Assembly: GCA_017607445.1 (NCBI GenBank)
Contig: JAEVHH010000001.1
Location: 3,410,001-3,474,000 of the forward strand
Direction of reading: 5' to 3'
Length of the DNA: 64,000 nucleotides
Source of the DNA: Histoplasma ohiense
Lineage: Eukaryota; Ascomycota; Eurotiomycetes; Onygenales; Ajellomycetaceae
Shown here in pieces: positions 12,162 to 25,694 of the stretch (positions are counted from its first letter, which is position 1; the number at the start of each line of letters is the position of its first letter). The position numbers were made by a program, and so were the translations under genes. The notes under the pieces were generated by a model, which worked only from the letters and a program-made list of their open reading frames with translations, ran no database searches and was not told the origin of the DNA.

Positions 12162-13440
12162 TCAATTATTTGTATTCTTTTTTTATTGATGTTACTCTAT
12201 CAGATTGCATCTGATCTTCTGAATAGCAGTAGATGCACTATATTTACACTTTTGTAATAGATCACAGTTAGCTTGATGAGTGTTCTCAAGAATGAGAAGG
12301 AAGTGAAGAATGTTCTTATATAATAATTAATTCTGTTTGAGCAATATTATACAATGATATTTTGAAGAAGATTGGGATTTGAAAGGGTCGATGTTTTGCA
12401 ATTAAGCTTGGGGTTTGGCGGCTCGAGAACTTAAGGAGAAGAGGGCAACTGAAGATCGAAAACGGAGAAAACCTTTGTAGCTTGTTCCCAAGACTCAAAA
12501 AAAGGAGGGATGGAATGCACTGTAATATGCCAGGACCGGATGATGGTTGATGATGGGGCTAGGGCTACTTTGTTATTTCCACGGCACAGTTGCCTCTTGT
12601 TTCAGGTATTCGGAACGACGCCAATAATGCCCCATATTCTTTGCATATATGATGTTCAGTACGATAACGATAGCAGAAATACGACGGCTGATATCATGTT
12701 CATTTGTTCAAATATCAACGGTCATAAGCCATCGCCCATCAGTCATCATTGAATTTGCCGAGCCATCATGACAGGAGGCAACTGAAGTAGGACTACCATT
12801 GCCCTTCATAACTACAAGTTGACGAATGTGGCTTGGTGCCGGCTGCAGCGTCCTTACTTGGACGGTTACGCTGCGTGGAGAAGTGGGCTTGCTCTGCTAC
12901 CGAGATTTGGGGGCGGATTTGATTCTTTGTTACGCCTACCCACCAGAGATATTTTTTAGGTTTAGTTAACTATCGTTTTAGCTATGCAGTATCTCTCTAT
13001 CTGACTCCCCGAGGACTGGTTGGGTGTCGAATCGTTGGGGGTTTTTTGTTTTCTTAACCGAATAACAAGTGGGGAAGAACATGCATACATAACTAGGGGG
13101 TATATATACAGATCTGTATACAGATTATAGTTAACTAGTGGTTAATATAAAATATCAGTTGAAACAGAGTTGGAGCGAACCACGGTTGCTGAAACCCATA
13201 GCTCCGTGTTGTCACCCACTGGCAACTAGTTGAATATTCATCCTGTTGGACTTCCCTTTCACAAACAACAAAACAGACCATTCTATGGTACGTGTCCAGA
13301 GTACAGATATTCATCCAGCTGCCAGCTGTAGTTGCTCCTTAGGACGGAGTAAATTTATCGATCAACCTTCTACCGCCACCTCCGCCTCAACCAACCTCCA
13401 CCAACCTCCACCAACCGCCATCATCACCAACTCTCAACTC

Positions 13441-14898
13441 TGATCTTCTTATCACCCGTCGTCATCAGTTCGCAGATATTGTGCCGAATTCCCCCGGCTC
13501 CCCCCCTCTCTCCTCCATAACAAGCACTGTGCCTTGCCATCTCCCTATCTTGACTTATCTCAACCCTGGCCAACTTCTTCATCTTTCCCTTCGTGTTGAA
13601 CCGAGCGGAGCAGCCTCAATAACTTGGCCAGGCGTGTCCATACAACCCGTCAGACCTCAGGCACAAACCCATCCCCACTCTTCTATTGTCGTTGGGTTGT
13701 TGGCCGAGTTAGAAACCCGGAATCTTCGCCGCATTCTCCTCTCCCGCCCTAGTTCACGAAATTGTTGGAGACCGCGACATGACTTGAGCGAAAACTAGAT
13801 ATTTAGTGAGTCCGTGACCGCCAATCTAGTGCACCATCATCACCATCATCATCACCATCATCACCATCATCACCATCATCACCATCATCATCATCATCAT
13901 CATCATCAATTTCCACATTCCGGCGCTGTCTCATTCCTTCACCCTCTTCCCTCTCTCTCTTCAATCATTGAACGATCAGCCTCAACCACCTAGGCCCAGC
14001 GTTCTTTTCCTTGATTCGGCCACCCGTGTCCTCCGGCATTAATTGTTGTATCCTCTCTTCATTCTTCGTGGCTGTCTTTGTCCGTCTCTCTCCTTTTGCC
14101 TTTGTGAAAACACTTCTCCCTCTTACCATTTACATACAAACTATCTTGTTGTGGACTACCGGTCCTGAACTGGTTCGTCCTGTTAGCTTGAGGTAAGCAA
14201 GGACAGGAGTAACGAATAATAATAAACAACCTGCACGCCCGTTGATTTGCGCTGCTCTAAACCTTGTCGTTTCGTACTGTCCCTGCGCTTGCCCTCAACT
14301 CTTCTTCCCTCGGCCCTCTGTATTTTACTAGTCATCGGTCTTTTTGAACTTCTTACTGAAACCGCCCCCGCCCCTTCCCCCTCCAAGTCTCTCGTTTATT
14401 AGGGTCCGACCTTCAAAATTACGTCCTCATCAAACAGGCCTCTTACATTCGATCCCAAGACCTCATTAAACTTCCAGGGCGACTGGGACCTGGATATTCC
14501 ACTAGCAAGCTCTTATCGTCGAGGGGTTTGTATTTGGTGGAGGAATTTCAACACCTCAACATGCCTCCTTCTTCACTCCAACCAACGAGATGACTTGACG
14601 CCTGAAATCCCTGGTCATGCAACCTGCCACGTCGTGGACGCTGGACGGCCTGTCTCTTCCCCTTTCTCATCCGAATGCTGTTATATCCCAATTTCCTGGC
14701 TGTCTGACCCGCTCTTAAGTCCATCGTGTGTTTCCTCCTCGTCCTGCACCGCTTACTGACTAGGTCATTGACCTCGACTTGGGCCTAACGGAAAGTTGAT
14801 TACTCTTTTAGTCCTCTCGCTTTATTTTTATCGCTTCTTTTAAGAGAAATTTTAAAATTACTTTTTATTATTGGTAGTGCTCCGAGGCCACGCGCAAG
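13441..14898 (+). promoter_or_regulatory. Pyrimidine-rich promoter/leader of the RhoGEF gene
   Basis: About 1.4 kb of C/T-rich sequence before the RhoGEF start, with many short interrupted frames and no recognisable exon. It contains a (CAT/CAC)n microsatellite at 13832-13908. C/T-rich leaders are typical of genes for large signalling proteins in filamentous fungi. The transcription start cannot be placed from sequence. Confidence 0.4.
13832..13908 (+). repeat. (CAT)n/(CAC)n microsatellite
   Basis: Seventy-seven bases of caccatcat and catcatcat triplets upstream of the RhoGEF start. It is probably length-variable between isolates. Confidence 0.95.
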
Positions 14899-17800
14899 AT
14901 GCCTACGACTAATGAGGTGGAACACAATTATGATCCCTTGAATCATCATCTTCATTCCTTTCGCCATTCAGGCCCGAATCCGCGATTCCCTTTGGTTAAC
15001 TCTCTTGAGGCGGTCACCTCTGGTAGGGAGTTTGGCAATAACGAATCTCCCAACCCTTCGTCACCCTTGTCTCCCCGTCTACCGCTACTTCCCGTCACTA
15101 CCTACAAAGCCCCTGGTCCACCTACATCTCCTCGACAGTTGTCAATCACCACAAACTTTACAGGTCTAAATTTCAGACGGCATCACCCCCCGACGAGCGA
15201 TGAGGCTTCTCCCGACCCCCGCGAATTCTACCTGCAGTACGATGACTTTTTCGGTGGTGATGGCCATTCTGCCTTCGATGGTAATATGACTTCCACCTCA
15301 TATGCAAAAAAATCGAACATCTCCACTGGCGATTATCACAACCACTCTCCAACATCTCACCGCGCTCGCTTCCCCTCTCGTTCTCGTCCATATCACCCAA
15401 CATCTTCTAATTTCCCGCAAACCGCCGTTTTTAATACCGCACGCCCAAGTTCAGTCAACTCTTCTGGGACGGGAAACCAACAAAGGCAATCGTCGTTGAA
15501 GGAGCTAGTGGATAAGTTCAACCGAAATTTCGACCAGGTTCCCCCTAGACCACCAGATTCTCTTACATCTTCTAGAGACGGCAGCCCTAGTCGTCGCGGA
15601 ATTGCCCATTCTCGTGCCTGTAGTACGCAACAACAGTTCCAGAAAGGGAGCTGTGACCGGGCAGATTTCCGATCCCCTCCTCGACCTCGACATCCTGGAC
15701 GGCACAGCCAGTCTTCAATAAATGTAAAAGAGAGCGCATCGGATTCGTTCGGATCACCTCCAAGTAGGCGACTTTTGTTTGGAGAAATCATCCCAACCCA
15801 CACTCGGCCTCCGGTTCATGCCACTGATGCCGCATCGCCTCGCTGGCGCAGAGGGTCTGATGGTGACATGCATATGCCTAATCCGATGTTCGTTGACTTG
15901 CCTATAGAACTCGATAGTGCAATCTCTCCAACATCACCTACTGCCTGGTATCTTGGATACGCTTCACCTTTTGACATATTGAATACTACAAAACACCCCG
16001 TTACCCATCGCAGATCTCGAAGCGACTTGGTCCCAAAACCTTCCACCACCACTCCGACCACTAACCCTGAGATATCAGACCCAAGCATGGGTATCGCCAT
16101 CAACCAAGCCGGCCTACAGCCGGCCGTTACCATCGGAACTCGCCCCAAGTCAAACTCACAGTCGCGTATCCCCGTCTCAACACGTCGCTTCAGCCAAGCT
16201 TCAGACTCAGGTGGTTCTACGCCTTCCACAAGAGCGAATTCAGCCATGGATCGACATAACATCCAAATAACTCTTCCCCCGAAGGGCATGAGTGCGCTTC
16301 CCAAACGTTCCCCGAGAAATTCTCCGAGTTCCAAAACCCCATCCACGAGCTTAATAGTGACATCACCTGCACGGCATAATCGCGGCCAGAAGCTCCACCT
16401 CGGCCCTGATAAAAGCCCAACACTTAATGCTTACATATCTGCCCCACCCCCGAAGAAATCCCCCCCACTTCGCAGTTCGAGACCTCGCCAACCGGTGTCA
16501 TCGGCGACAACTTCAGCGTCACGTGCAAGAGTAGTAGATAGGATTTCCAGTCTACAAAACCAGTCTAATGCGTCCACTAGGGATTCCAAACCTTCAAGGA
16601 CAAAATCAAGACGCCTACCGGAACTAGGGAATGTTGATTTTGCTGCTCGTCGGCAGAAAATCCAACAGGCATTTAATAAAACAGTGGAAGAAAATGCGAG
16701 AAAGGAAGAACGTGCAGTTCTGCGTCGTCGGACGGTTAAAGAGAAAGCCGCAAGAGATGTAGGTGCGGCCTTGACACTTGCGCCCGCCACGGCCGACGCG
16801 CCTGGAGAACAACAACAAAAGAAGCCACATGCAAATGAAACGAACGATCCACTGCCTGCTACTCCAATTCAAACCCGATCAGACGCTCCTGACGTTGGAG
16901 ATGATCAAGAGACATTCGTTACACCCAATGAAGGACGCTCCCCGGACCTGACCAACATGGTTGCAGAAGATCTCGAAACGGGCTGCGGTGTGACATTAGA
17001 TGCGGATAACAACAGTTACTCGGCTACGGAACAAGATGAAAAGACAATCAGCCAATTAGATATTCCCAGAAGCCAAACACCCTGTTCTGATGCTCCCGCC
17101 TCCGCGGTGACAGTGGGTACCGACATTACCACGTTTGATCAGGAGCCACAAACAGATTTTCCCCAACCAACCTCTCAGATTCATCGAACAGTGCTCAGTC
17201 AAATCATGCAGATGAGAGAATCCAGCCCGAGCAGTTCCTCATCTTCCGACTCCTTCTCTGAAAGGGACGACAAAGAGTCAATCCAAATCATGCTTCGGCG
17301 AAGTCACTACTTTGACGAATCGCAGTACAACAGCAGTGACAACCTAGAACCTTGCGAGACCGTAGATGATTCCAGGAGCGATGTGGACCGTCATCGATGG
17401 AGCATGAGTTCTTGGAGCTCCTCTCTTCATGATCGACAGTCCATGGACGGGCCGCTGGGGCGGATCACGGAAAACCCTCCTGAGACTGATGCTCATCCCT
17501 CCATGCCTATTGGCGAAAGTAGTCAAACTCTCCAACCCCCAGTACCGCGTGCTGATTCCCCCACAACTGGAGAAATTTCAATTCAGCGCGACGCTCGCGA
17601 TGTTCCGAGCGAACCCACTGCCCATAATGTTCGGTATACAACGCATATGATGCAGCAGTATCCCGATCTAGCCAAGCAAGGTGGTTGGAACTCGAAACGC
17701 GTAACCCAACTTTTCCTTCAAGAGCTAGGATTCGAGGGATCGCATTTGCTCAAATCCGATTTTGGGATCGCTGCGCGGGTCCACACAAGTCGTCCTTCTT

Positions 17801-20800
17801 CTCGGGGCGATGATTCCCACAAGAACGATGGCCTGAGTGAAGATCCTATTATAGTACCTGAGTCCATACAAGTTCCAAGGTCGGAGTACGCACAACACCG
17901 GGCGAGCTTGAGCTTTAGAGAAGACTGGGAGAAGGCTTCTCCATCCGTTGTGGATTGGATGCACCTTGCGGCATCAGAAGAAGGCTCAGAAAACTCACCC
18001 AACGTTGTTCGTGAGGGAGCAGAAACCCCGAGGCTCGCTACTACAGGCTCAAATTTTCCAACCGAAGAAGAATCCGTGGAAGGCCTAGGCCTTTCCATCC
18101 ACGTTCAGTCTCCTCAGGACGACGACTCACCTACCATCCCTCCGCCCCCATTACCTAGCCATCCTCCTCCACCTATTCCCATTTCTTCGAGCTCCCTCTC
18201 CGAGAAACTTCCCAAACCAACGTTACATCCACCTGTACAATCATCTCCAAGTATATACTCGAATAATCCGCCCTCCACCATCCCGCCCAGCGTCCCACGG
18301 ATCCCACCAATAGACCATATATCAAGGGTACGAAAGAGCGAAGAATCATCTCTGCATCAGGCCTCTGTGGTACCAATACCACAAACACTGGCATCGTCGG
18401 CTACATCACAAACACACTCAAGCGCGGGTCAACCTATTGTTGGAGTCCCGGCGGAGAAATCTTCTCCTTCCCCAGAAGAGCGCCGCCTCAAAAAGCGAAA
18501 GCATGTCATCAAGGAGCTAGTGGATACAGAGCACACTTTCGGTCAGGACATGACAGTCGTTGTCGATATTTACAAGGGAACATCTAGTTCATGTTTGGAC
18601 TTGTCTCAGGACGACGTCAAAACATTGTTTGGTAATTCCGACCAGGTTGTGCAGTTTTCAATGGACTTTCAGGATTCTCTGAAACGCGCTGCAAAGAGTG
18701 TTTATGTATTACCACAGTCCCAGCGATGGAAGAGCAAGCGTGGCCATAGATCTACCCAGATGAACGGTTCCACGACAGATATCCCATCCAATCCATCCTC
18801 GGAAGCTGCAGATGATGAAAAAGACAGACAAACTTCGATTGGCCAGGTTTTCGTTGAGCATCTCGAACGGATGGAGAAAGTATACTCTGAATACCTGCGG
18901 AATCATGATGCGGCTAACAGAACTCTTGAGGTCCTTATGCGTAAGAATAATGTTAATATATGGCTGAAGGAATGCCGGGACTGGGCCGTGGATCTGACAT
19001 CAGCTTGGAACTTGGATTCCTTACTTGTAAAGCCTGTTCAGCGTATTGTCAAGTACCCACTACTGCTAACCGAGCTGCTCAGTGCGACTCCCCCAGACCA
19101 CCCAGACCATTCTGCCTTGACAAATGCGCTGCGCGAAACAACCAGCATATCTGTAAGGATCAATGACATGAAGAAACGGGCCGATGTGGTAGGCCAGATC
19201 GTCAGCGGTCGAAAACGCAAGGAATCCGACGTCCGGTCAGGACTTTCGAAAGCATTCGGGCGGCGCACAGAGAAAATTAAGGCTCAAGTCGGCATCACAG
19301 ACGTATTTGAAGATAAGGAATTTTCTATACTCTCTTCCCGGTTTAGTGACAATTTCTTCCAGCTCCAATTGATCATGCGGGACGTGGAACTCTATACTAC
19401 CGAGGTTCAAACTTCCATAAAAAAGTTTCATGATTATATCCTCGCGATCGAGGCATATATTAGTGTTGCGCCCTCGAATTATCCTGAGTTGGAAAGTAAA
19501 TGGTGTCGGTTTAGGCTTGCTGTCAAAGACGTTCTGACTGTGGCGCTTGTTGATCATGTAAGATATTACGTCTCTCAGCCTTGCTTGATTAACGGGTTGA
19601 AACTAATTTTCTTTTTCTTTTTACCTAGGTTTCTGCTGTCAGGAAAAACGTTATTCTCCCAATGGTCACGCTCCTAAAGCTGCACGATGGTCCTCAGCGG
19701 GTAATGCAGAAACGAAACAAACGTTTGATGGATTATGTCCGCTACAAAACGCTCAGAGAACGTGGGGATAGGGCAGACAAAAAGACCACAGAGCAAGGGG
19801 AACAATTCATAGCTTTAAATGTGACTCTTAAAGAGGAGCTGCCAAAGCTTATTGCCCTAACTGGGAAACTGACAGATGCGTGTCTGCATAACTTCGTGGA
19901 GCTTCAGAAGACTTGGCTAAGCCTCATACAAAAGCGACTGGGGTACATTTTTGAGCGGACGACAATCTACGGCCTGGAGCAAATTCAATCCGACTGGGCA
20001 GCAGACTTCTCGTTTAGCGATGCTCAAGTCTTGTCATTGGGTATATGCAACGGTTCTATTCTTGCAGAAGTTGCCAACGTTGCTGGGTACAATTCACCCT
20101 CAGCTTCAGCTTCCAATGGGGCAGATGGGTCATCATCATCTCGCAGACCGTCAACAGTAAACAGCGCGAGCATTCACAATGCCAATACCAATCGAGCAGC
20201 TTCCTTTGAGCAAAGCAATTCCCCGAAGATCTCCCATGAATTTGGCACCAGCACACCCGGTAGCTTCATACATTCTCCACCGGCCGATAACTTTATCCAG
20301 CAATACAATGGCTCTCAGGTATTCTCGAATGCACGAATGCGCACCAACTCTGGCATTGCTGGCCGCGCGTCCGGCGTATCCGATGCGTCGAACGGGCCTG
20401 TCCTACCGTCCATGACAGCGCTAGTCAACTCGGGTAATGGGACCAACACCAGCAGATCCTCCGACGCGACTCCGTCACTACCGCAACTCTCTCTCGATAC
20501 TCCAATGCTGCAAGATTTCCTCGCCGATCCACTAATGGCATTGCATAACCGCGGCTCCCCTCCTGACCCAGCCCTTCACCCCTCCTCGCCCATTGTTGCA
20601 CGATCGGGCAGCTTCTTTTCCTCTGCAATGCCCATGAACGAGTCGCCGCGGACGGCAACTCCAATACCTGACGACGAGGAACAAAATGACCCAGCTGTTC
20701 TATTTCCCGTGGCGAGCTTGTTTGAATTTAACATCGACCGCGCGCGTCGAGAGGCCGGGTATCCCTACCTGACATACGTTGCAGGGGAGATATTCGATGT

Positions 20801-20903
20801 CATTGGCGAGAAGGGTGATTTGTGGCTTGCGCGGAACCAGGACGATCCGACGCGTCAAGTAGGATGGATATGGACCAAACATTTTTCGAAACTGGCTGGA
20901 TAA
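14899..20903 (+). CDS. Rho/Cdc42 guanine nucleotide exchange factor (DH-BAR-SH3)
   Basis: Two exons, 14899-19557 and 19629-20903, give a 1977-residue protein; the 71-nt intron has a GTAAGA donor and CCTAG acceptor. Residues 1-1180 are disordered, Ser/Pro-rich and full of SPxR-type sites. A Dbl-homology domain covers about 1190-1435, with the helix YPLLLTELLSATPPDHPDH preceded by LVKPVQRIVK, the most conserved DH signature. A BAR-like helical region follows at about 1460-1690, and an SH3-like domain ends the protein (VASLFEFN ... EIFDVIGEKGDLWLARN ... VGWIWTKHF). DH domains load GTP onto Rho or Cdc42, and BAR domains bind curved membrane. The order DH-BAR resembles fission yeast Gef1, a Cdc42 GEF of tips and septa; the substrate here is inferred. 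The domain order and the single intron are clear. Confidence 0.92.
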
Positions 20904-23078
20904 CTGATTTTTGCCGATAGAAAATAGAAGATGATTATTTTCGTCTTCTAACTTAGATTGTATGGGGTTGACCCATCACAGCCCTCATGTCAAGGATTTT
21001 TCAATTTCTTTTTCTTTTCTTTTTTATTGGCTTCTAGGTTGTCATGGGGATATAATGATTTAATCACGCTCAACGCAGCCTTATTTATTGTTTTGTTTTT
21101 AATTCATTTGTCATGACTTTTTTTTTTTTTTTCTCCCTTCTTATACCTCATTCTTCCGTCACATCTTTTCAGCTTTCCCTTTTTGTCTAGCTCACACCTC
21201 ATACCCATTCCTTTTGTCACCTTGCTATCAGAACCATGTCTACATTGTTATGGCTCTTTTTGTCCACATTTTTCTTCTCTTTTACATTTACACACTCCTA
21301 TCGTGTATCAATGCAGGATTTCCCTTGCCGCTGTCCTATCGTGTAGGAGTCTTACCTTAGCGTCGTACAACTTCTGTATTGACCTGTATTTAATGTGTAA
21401 GCCGATCCTCCTATTCTACAAATAAAACAGTTCCTGCTCGTTTGTGGACTGGGAATATATTCTATTTTGTTCCTTTTATTTTCCTAACTTCTCTCTGTCA
21501 TGTCCCCCTTTTTTTTTTAGTCTCATCCCTGCAGCTGCTCTCTCTCTCCAATAAGGAATGCGACGGGATGGAATACAATTCCGTAGATCGGATATGTTTT
21601 GTTAGAATGCAAAGGATGAAGGAAGTGGATTGATTGCCTTTGTTCTGAGAGAGTATATGAGACATTATTCATATATTAGTTAATTAATAATACCTTTGAA
21701 AGATGAAACACGTTTGGTTGAAGTTTGTGGGATTTGCTTCTGAAATCCTAACTCTGTGACGTTGAAAGATAAGTTTTAACCCCCAGACCAGAAGGGCTGG
21801 GCAGGCGCTGATTATCTATTCATATTCATATTGCGTCTCTTAACTATTCGTTCTCCTAAATCGCATCCGCTCTTCTCGACTTGTCTCCCTTTCTCCACTC
21901 CAATGCTGCTCCTTGTTGCTTGCAGAATCGACCGCCACGGTTCGTTGTCTTGGCATCCACGGTAGTGATTCTTCACATCTCGTGCGCGGTACGGAATACA
22001 ACATAACAAACACCCGGCTTCCCGGCTTCCCCCCTCTCCTCGACATGATGCGGCGATACTCGATTCGTCTCCAGATAGTTAATACTTAATTCCCTCTAGA
22101 TCCTCCGCGCGCCCAATCCATATCGTTTCAACTACTTAAATACTACACCTCCCGCCACTTCTCATCCCCCCCCTCTATTTTTTTCCCGCCACTAACACGC
22201 CAACCACCAAGACGAGTCCCCTTTCTGGGGGATATCCCATCTTCCCCATCAGAAGTAATTCGTCCGTCCGGTCACTGCCGTCGTCGTTCCCCTCCCGCCC
22301 CTTTTCCTCGACGCCTTGTCCGGAAGCGGAAGCGGAATCAGAATACAATTACAAACAGATATATCTGCATTGTGTAGCTCGCGCTGGAGAGAGATACACA
22401 GCTAGTTGTATAACGCGAGGGGGTCTGCCGCATTCTAGAATAGATTAACTCCCTGGCACTGAAAATGGGCGAGGGTGGCTTCAACCGCTTCAAAGATAAG
22501 ATGAGGGGCCGATTTAACAATTCGGTACGCTGTTTTTATTTCCTTCATATATATTGCTTTTCTGATTTGGTCTTGTTTGGAATACGCTGCATATCCTCCT
22601 TGCCTATGCTCCGCACAGTTAGCTACTTGTACGGAGCCAGAACGGAGCCAGATAGCTAGTTAAAGCTTCTAGTCGTTGTTGCTCCCGTGCCGTTGAGACG
22701 GCTTCGGTACGCAGGCTCACCCCTGCATGTTCCGCATAGTCGGATTGCCGATTTTCTCTTTCGGAACTCTCTTTGCTTGACTTGTTTGTGTATCCGTTGA
22801 AGGGGTTTTGTCTTTCATTGTGCTGTTCACATTCTCATTCTCATTCTCGTTCTCGTTCTACCCCTCATCATTGCATCATCATCACTCTGTCGGTTGGTGT
22901 TGGTGCTAGTGTTGGTGTTTTGAACCTTGTCTCTTCCCTCTTCTGCTAGCCCTCGGTGAATACTTTCTCTCATCTCTCTTCCCGTGCCTCTGTGTGTATG
23001 TTCCAGTTGGCCAATTTAACGACCCGGCTCTTCTCGGGGTGAAAGCCCACCATCTACTGCGCTAGTTCAAGCCCTGTC
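20904..23078. other. Intergenic region, RhoGEF 3' side to protease 5' side
   Basis: T- and CT-rich 3' flank of the RhoGEF gene, then a CT/GC-rich leader. A short open segment at 22465-22524 (MGEGGFNRFKDKMRGRFNNS) followed by a GTACGC donor could be an upstream exon of the protease gene, but the next exon would have to be about 520 nt away and no good acceptor is seen. No other gene is supported. Confidence 0.4.
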
Positions 23079-24286
23079 ATGACAGGGGTGCTGGAGCAGT
23101 TTCATTCCAACGTCATGCTGCTCAACAAGTTCTGGAATAGCATTTCGGCTATGAGCTACAGTGCTGACTCCTTGCAGTCGAGTCCCGATGATGCATATCT
23201 AAGCTGTGCGTACCACTTTGTACCCTCTCCCTCCCCTCTCGATTATCTTCGCGGCGTTAGGTATCGCTTGAGTTGGAGTGAATTAAATAACTCGAAACTA
23301 ATTTTGGTTGTTGACTCGGGAATGTGGTCTAGACCATGACGTTCGCTGTTCGTACTTTTCTTTACATATTCCAAGATTCTTCTGCCCTTCCAGTCATCTT
23401 GCCGAAGATACTCATCGCTAATTGGTGACATGCTGTAGTAACGAACGAGGACGTACATACCCTTAAGACGGATTGGCTGACAGATAATGTACGTTCTGCA
23501 AGTAACTGTGCTATGTTTGCTACGTCTTCTACTTTTCCTTCTTACCTTTTACAAACTGACTAGTTGAAATTTTGTAGGTTATTGCGTTCTGGGAAGAGTA
23601 CGGTTATTTTATTCCAAATTAAACCATGTTGATTTAATATGCAGCGGTTTACCCCTTTGTCTAGGTATCTTGAACGTGAATTCCTCGTCAACTATCAATC
23701 TGCCAACATTGTCCTGCTCCGTCCAAGCATGTCTTTTATGCTGCTTCAGACCCCAGATCCCCGTACGCTCCGCGAAGCACTGCCCGACTTCACAAAGACT
23801 AGTCACGTCTTCCTCCCGATCAACGACTGCCGCAACGTCAACGAGGCCGAAGGCGGGACTCACTGGTCTCTCCTGCTCGTATCCGTCGTTGATGGTGTTG
23901 CCTTCCACTATGACTCACTCCCGCCTGGAAACTGCGAGGAAGCACTACAAGCCACGCTGAAGCTGTCTCACCTTCTAAACAGGCAGCTATGCTACATCAA
24001 CCTCGACGAATCGCCGGTCCAGGAGAACAGCAGTGACTGCGGCGTCTTCGTGTGCCTGCACATGCGCCAGCTGCTCCTGAAACGGCTTTTGATGGCCAAC
24101 TCGTCGGAAAAAATCAGCATGAGCCTCGGAGGCACCAGAGTGAATGCGAGCAACGGGCGCAAGGAGATAGTGCGCATCATCGAGCGGCTCAGGAAGAAGG
24201 GAGAACGGCGAAGATCGTATGTGCATACTTTTTCTATTCATTTCTCTTGTCAGCCTATGTCTGTATTTTGCCGCTGCTTGTCATAG
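23079..24286 (+). CDS. Ulp1-family cysteine protease, NEDP1/SENP8-like
   Basis: Reconstructed exons: 23079-23205, 23333-23347, 23439-23488, 23578-23597 and 23665-24286, giving about 277 residues. They join to DDAYLSYHDVRLTNEDVHTL, then KTDWLTDNVIAFWEEYLEREF, a continuous Ulp1-like N-terminal segment. Catalytic residues are visible: His in GTHWSLLLV, Asp in FHYDSLPP and Cys in SSDCGVFV, with the oxyanion Gln in PVQEN. This size and pattern fit the NEDD8-specific proteases (SENP8/NEDP1, fission yeast Nep1/2) better than the larger SUMO proteases. Two exons are only 15 and 20 nt long. The start is uncertain; 23079 is the first in-frame ATG. A GTATGT donor at 24217 suggests that the last codons may be replaced by a further small exon near 24346-24355. 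Confidence 0.85.
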
Positions 24287-25694
24287 CCCCCGCCTTTCCC
24301 GTTTTCTTGCTCTTTTATTTTCCGGATCCGACTTCTCTCTCAGAGTCAGAGCTAGCGTCTGTGGCTGCAAAGATTTCTTAGCCTGTTCAACCTACCTCAT
24401 CACCGACATGCCACCCCCTTACAGACGTGCATCTTCAAATCAAAGCATTCGTACTAAGGCTTGTCCGGGAATATCAACGGGCAACCTAATGCCTCTTGAT
24501 TTCCGAAATGACATTCTGTTATCTTAATAGGTTAAGTGTAAATCCTAATATAAACTCCGACGGTGCACCCGATAACCACCGCGAGAAGAGATCGAGAAGC
24601 CCGCCGCGAATAGAATGATCTGTCCTATGATTATCTTCTTTCCGATCGTTGCTCTGGAGGTTTTTCGCTCTCCATCCTTTCCGTGTTGGTAATTATGATG
24701 TAATGATATTGGTAACCTCCTATGCTTACAATGATCGGTAATTGATCAGATTCTTTTTTTTTTTTTTTTTTTTTTTTGGGCGCTGTTTCGGGTGAGGGTA
24801 ATTTCGGAAGGCTTTTCTGAAAGAAAAGGGAATCAGTTAACATTAATTTAATTATTTAATTTTGAGGGGATCCGGAGTCTGCTTGGATATTTTACTGGAT
24901 AGCGATGGCGCGGGCCTATTTCCTTCCCTTTTGTTTTACTGCGATAATTACTAGTATTCTTCTTCCTTTTCTTTGTACTCTAGGGAATACCAACTTTTGT
25001 TTGGTGGCGCGTGTAGTACGGTATGCTGTACAGAAAAGCGGAGGGAGCATTCTTGAGCATTCAATGAATCCATCATTTGTCTTCCTCTCTCTCTCCGCTA
25101 TCGGATAGATATGTACAATACACGTATAGTACAAGGGAAGCAAAGCAGCGGAAGACCTTGTCCAAAACGTATTCCCCAGATAATACCTAATCACACCTGT
25201 TCCAAAAAGGAAGTAGTATTGCCCAACCTTTGTAAGAGGCGAGTCCGGCAGATGATGAACATGGTTCTCCTGGGGATATGAAGGAGTTCAGTCTAATAGT
25301 TTGTTATGTTACATGTTCCCTCGCTCTCCATTTGAGTCATCTAGATGTTAGATGATATCAAACGCAAAGCCTCTGCGAGTGGGCAGCACTGGGTGTATTC
25401 ACGTTTGAACAGGGCCAGTTTAAAACACGGACGCCCATTAAATTGAAGTCCTAAAGTGCTGAAGGAGTCAAATCCCACCTAGGCCTCATAGCTGAAATGA
25501 GATATTGTATATTCCCTTTCCTCTGAGGATGGCATGTCGGGAAGGTATCTAGATGGACAAAGGATGGGAAGGGTCCAAATAAGGAGGATTTGAAGGTAGA
25601 AGAGTTTAGATCGAATTCACATTGGACTCTAGTCCTTTCTAAAAATCTAAATATAAATACAAATGTGTAAGTGTAAGAGTATCATGTCGCATGT
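24287..25694. other. Intergenic region without a supported gene
   Basis: 3' flanks of two convergent genes. It contains a T-homopolymer of about 27 nt near 24751. Short open frames on both strands have no recognisable content. Confidence 0.5.

Larger units (their letters stand above)
11014..13440. other. Gene-free AT-rich interval between TERT and RhoGEF
   Basis: No credible coding sequence. It holds a short CTTCAAT-type repeat near 11350, simple GTAGGTAG near 11500, a 28-bp perfect palindrome at 11966-11993 and a degenerate tandem repeat at 12012-12161. Confidence 0.6.

Noticed and set aside
22465..22524. First exon of the NEDP1-like protease
   Set aside because: A plausible ATG and donor, but the partner acceptor would be poor and the intron unusually long; noted only as an alternative.
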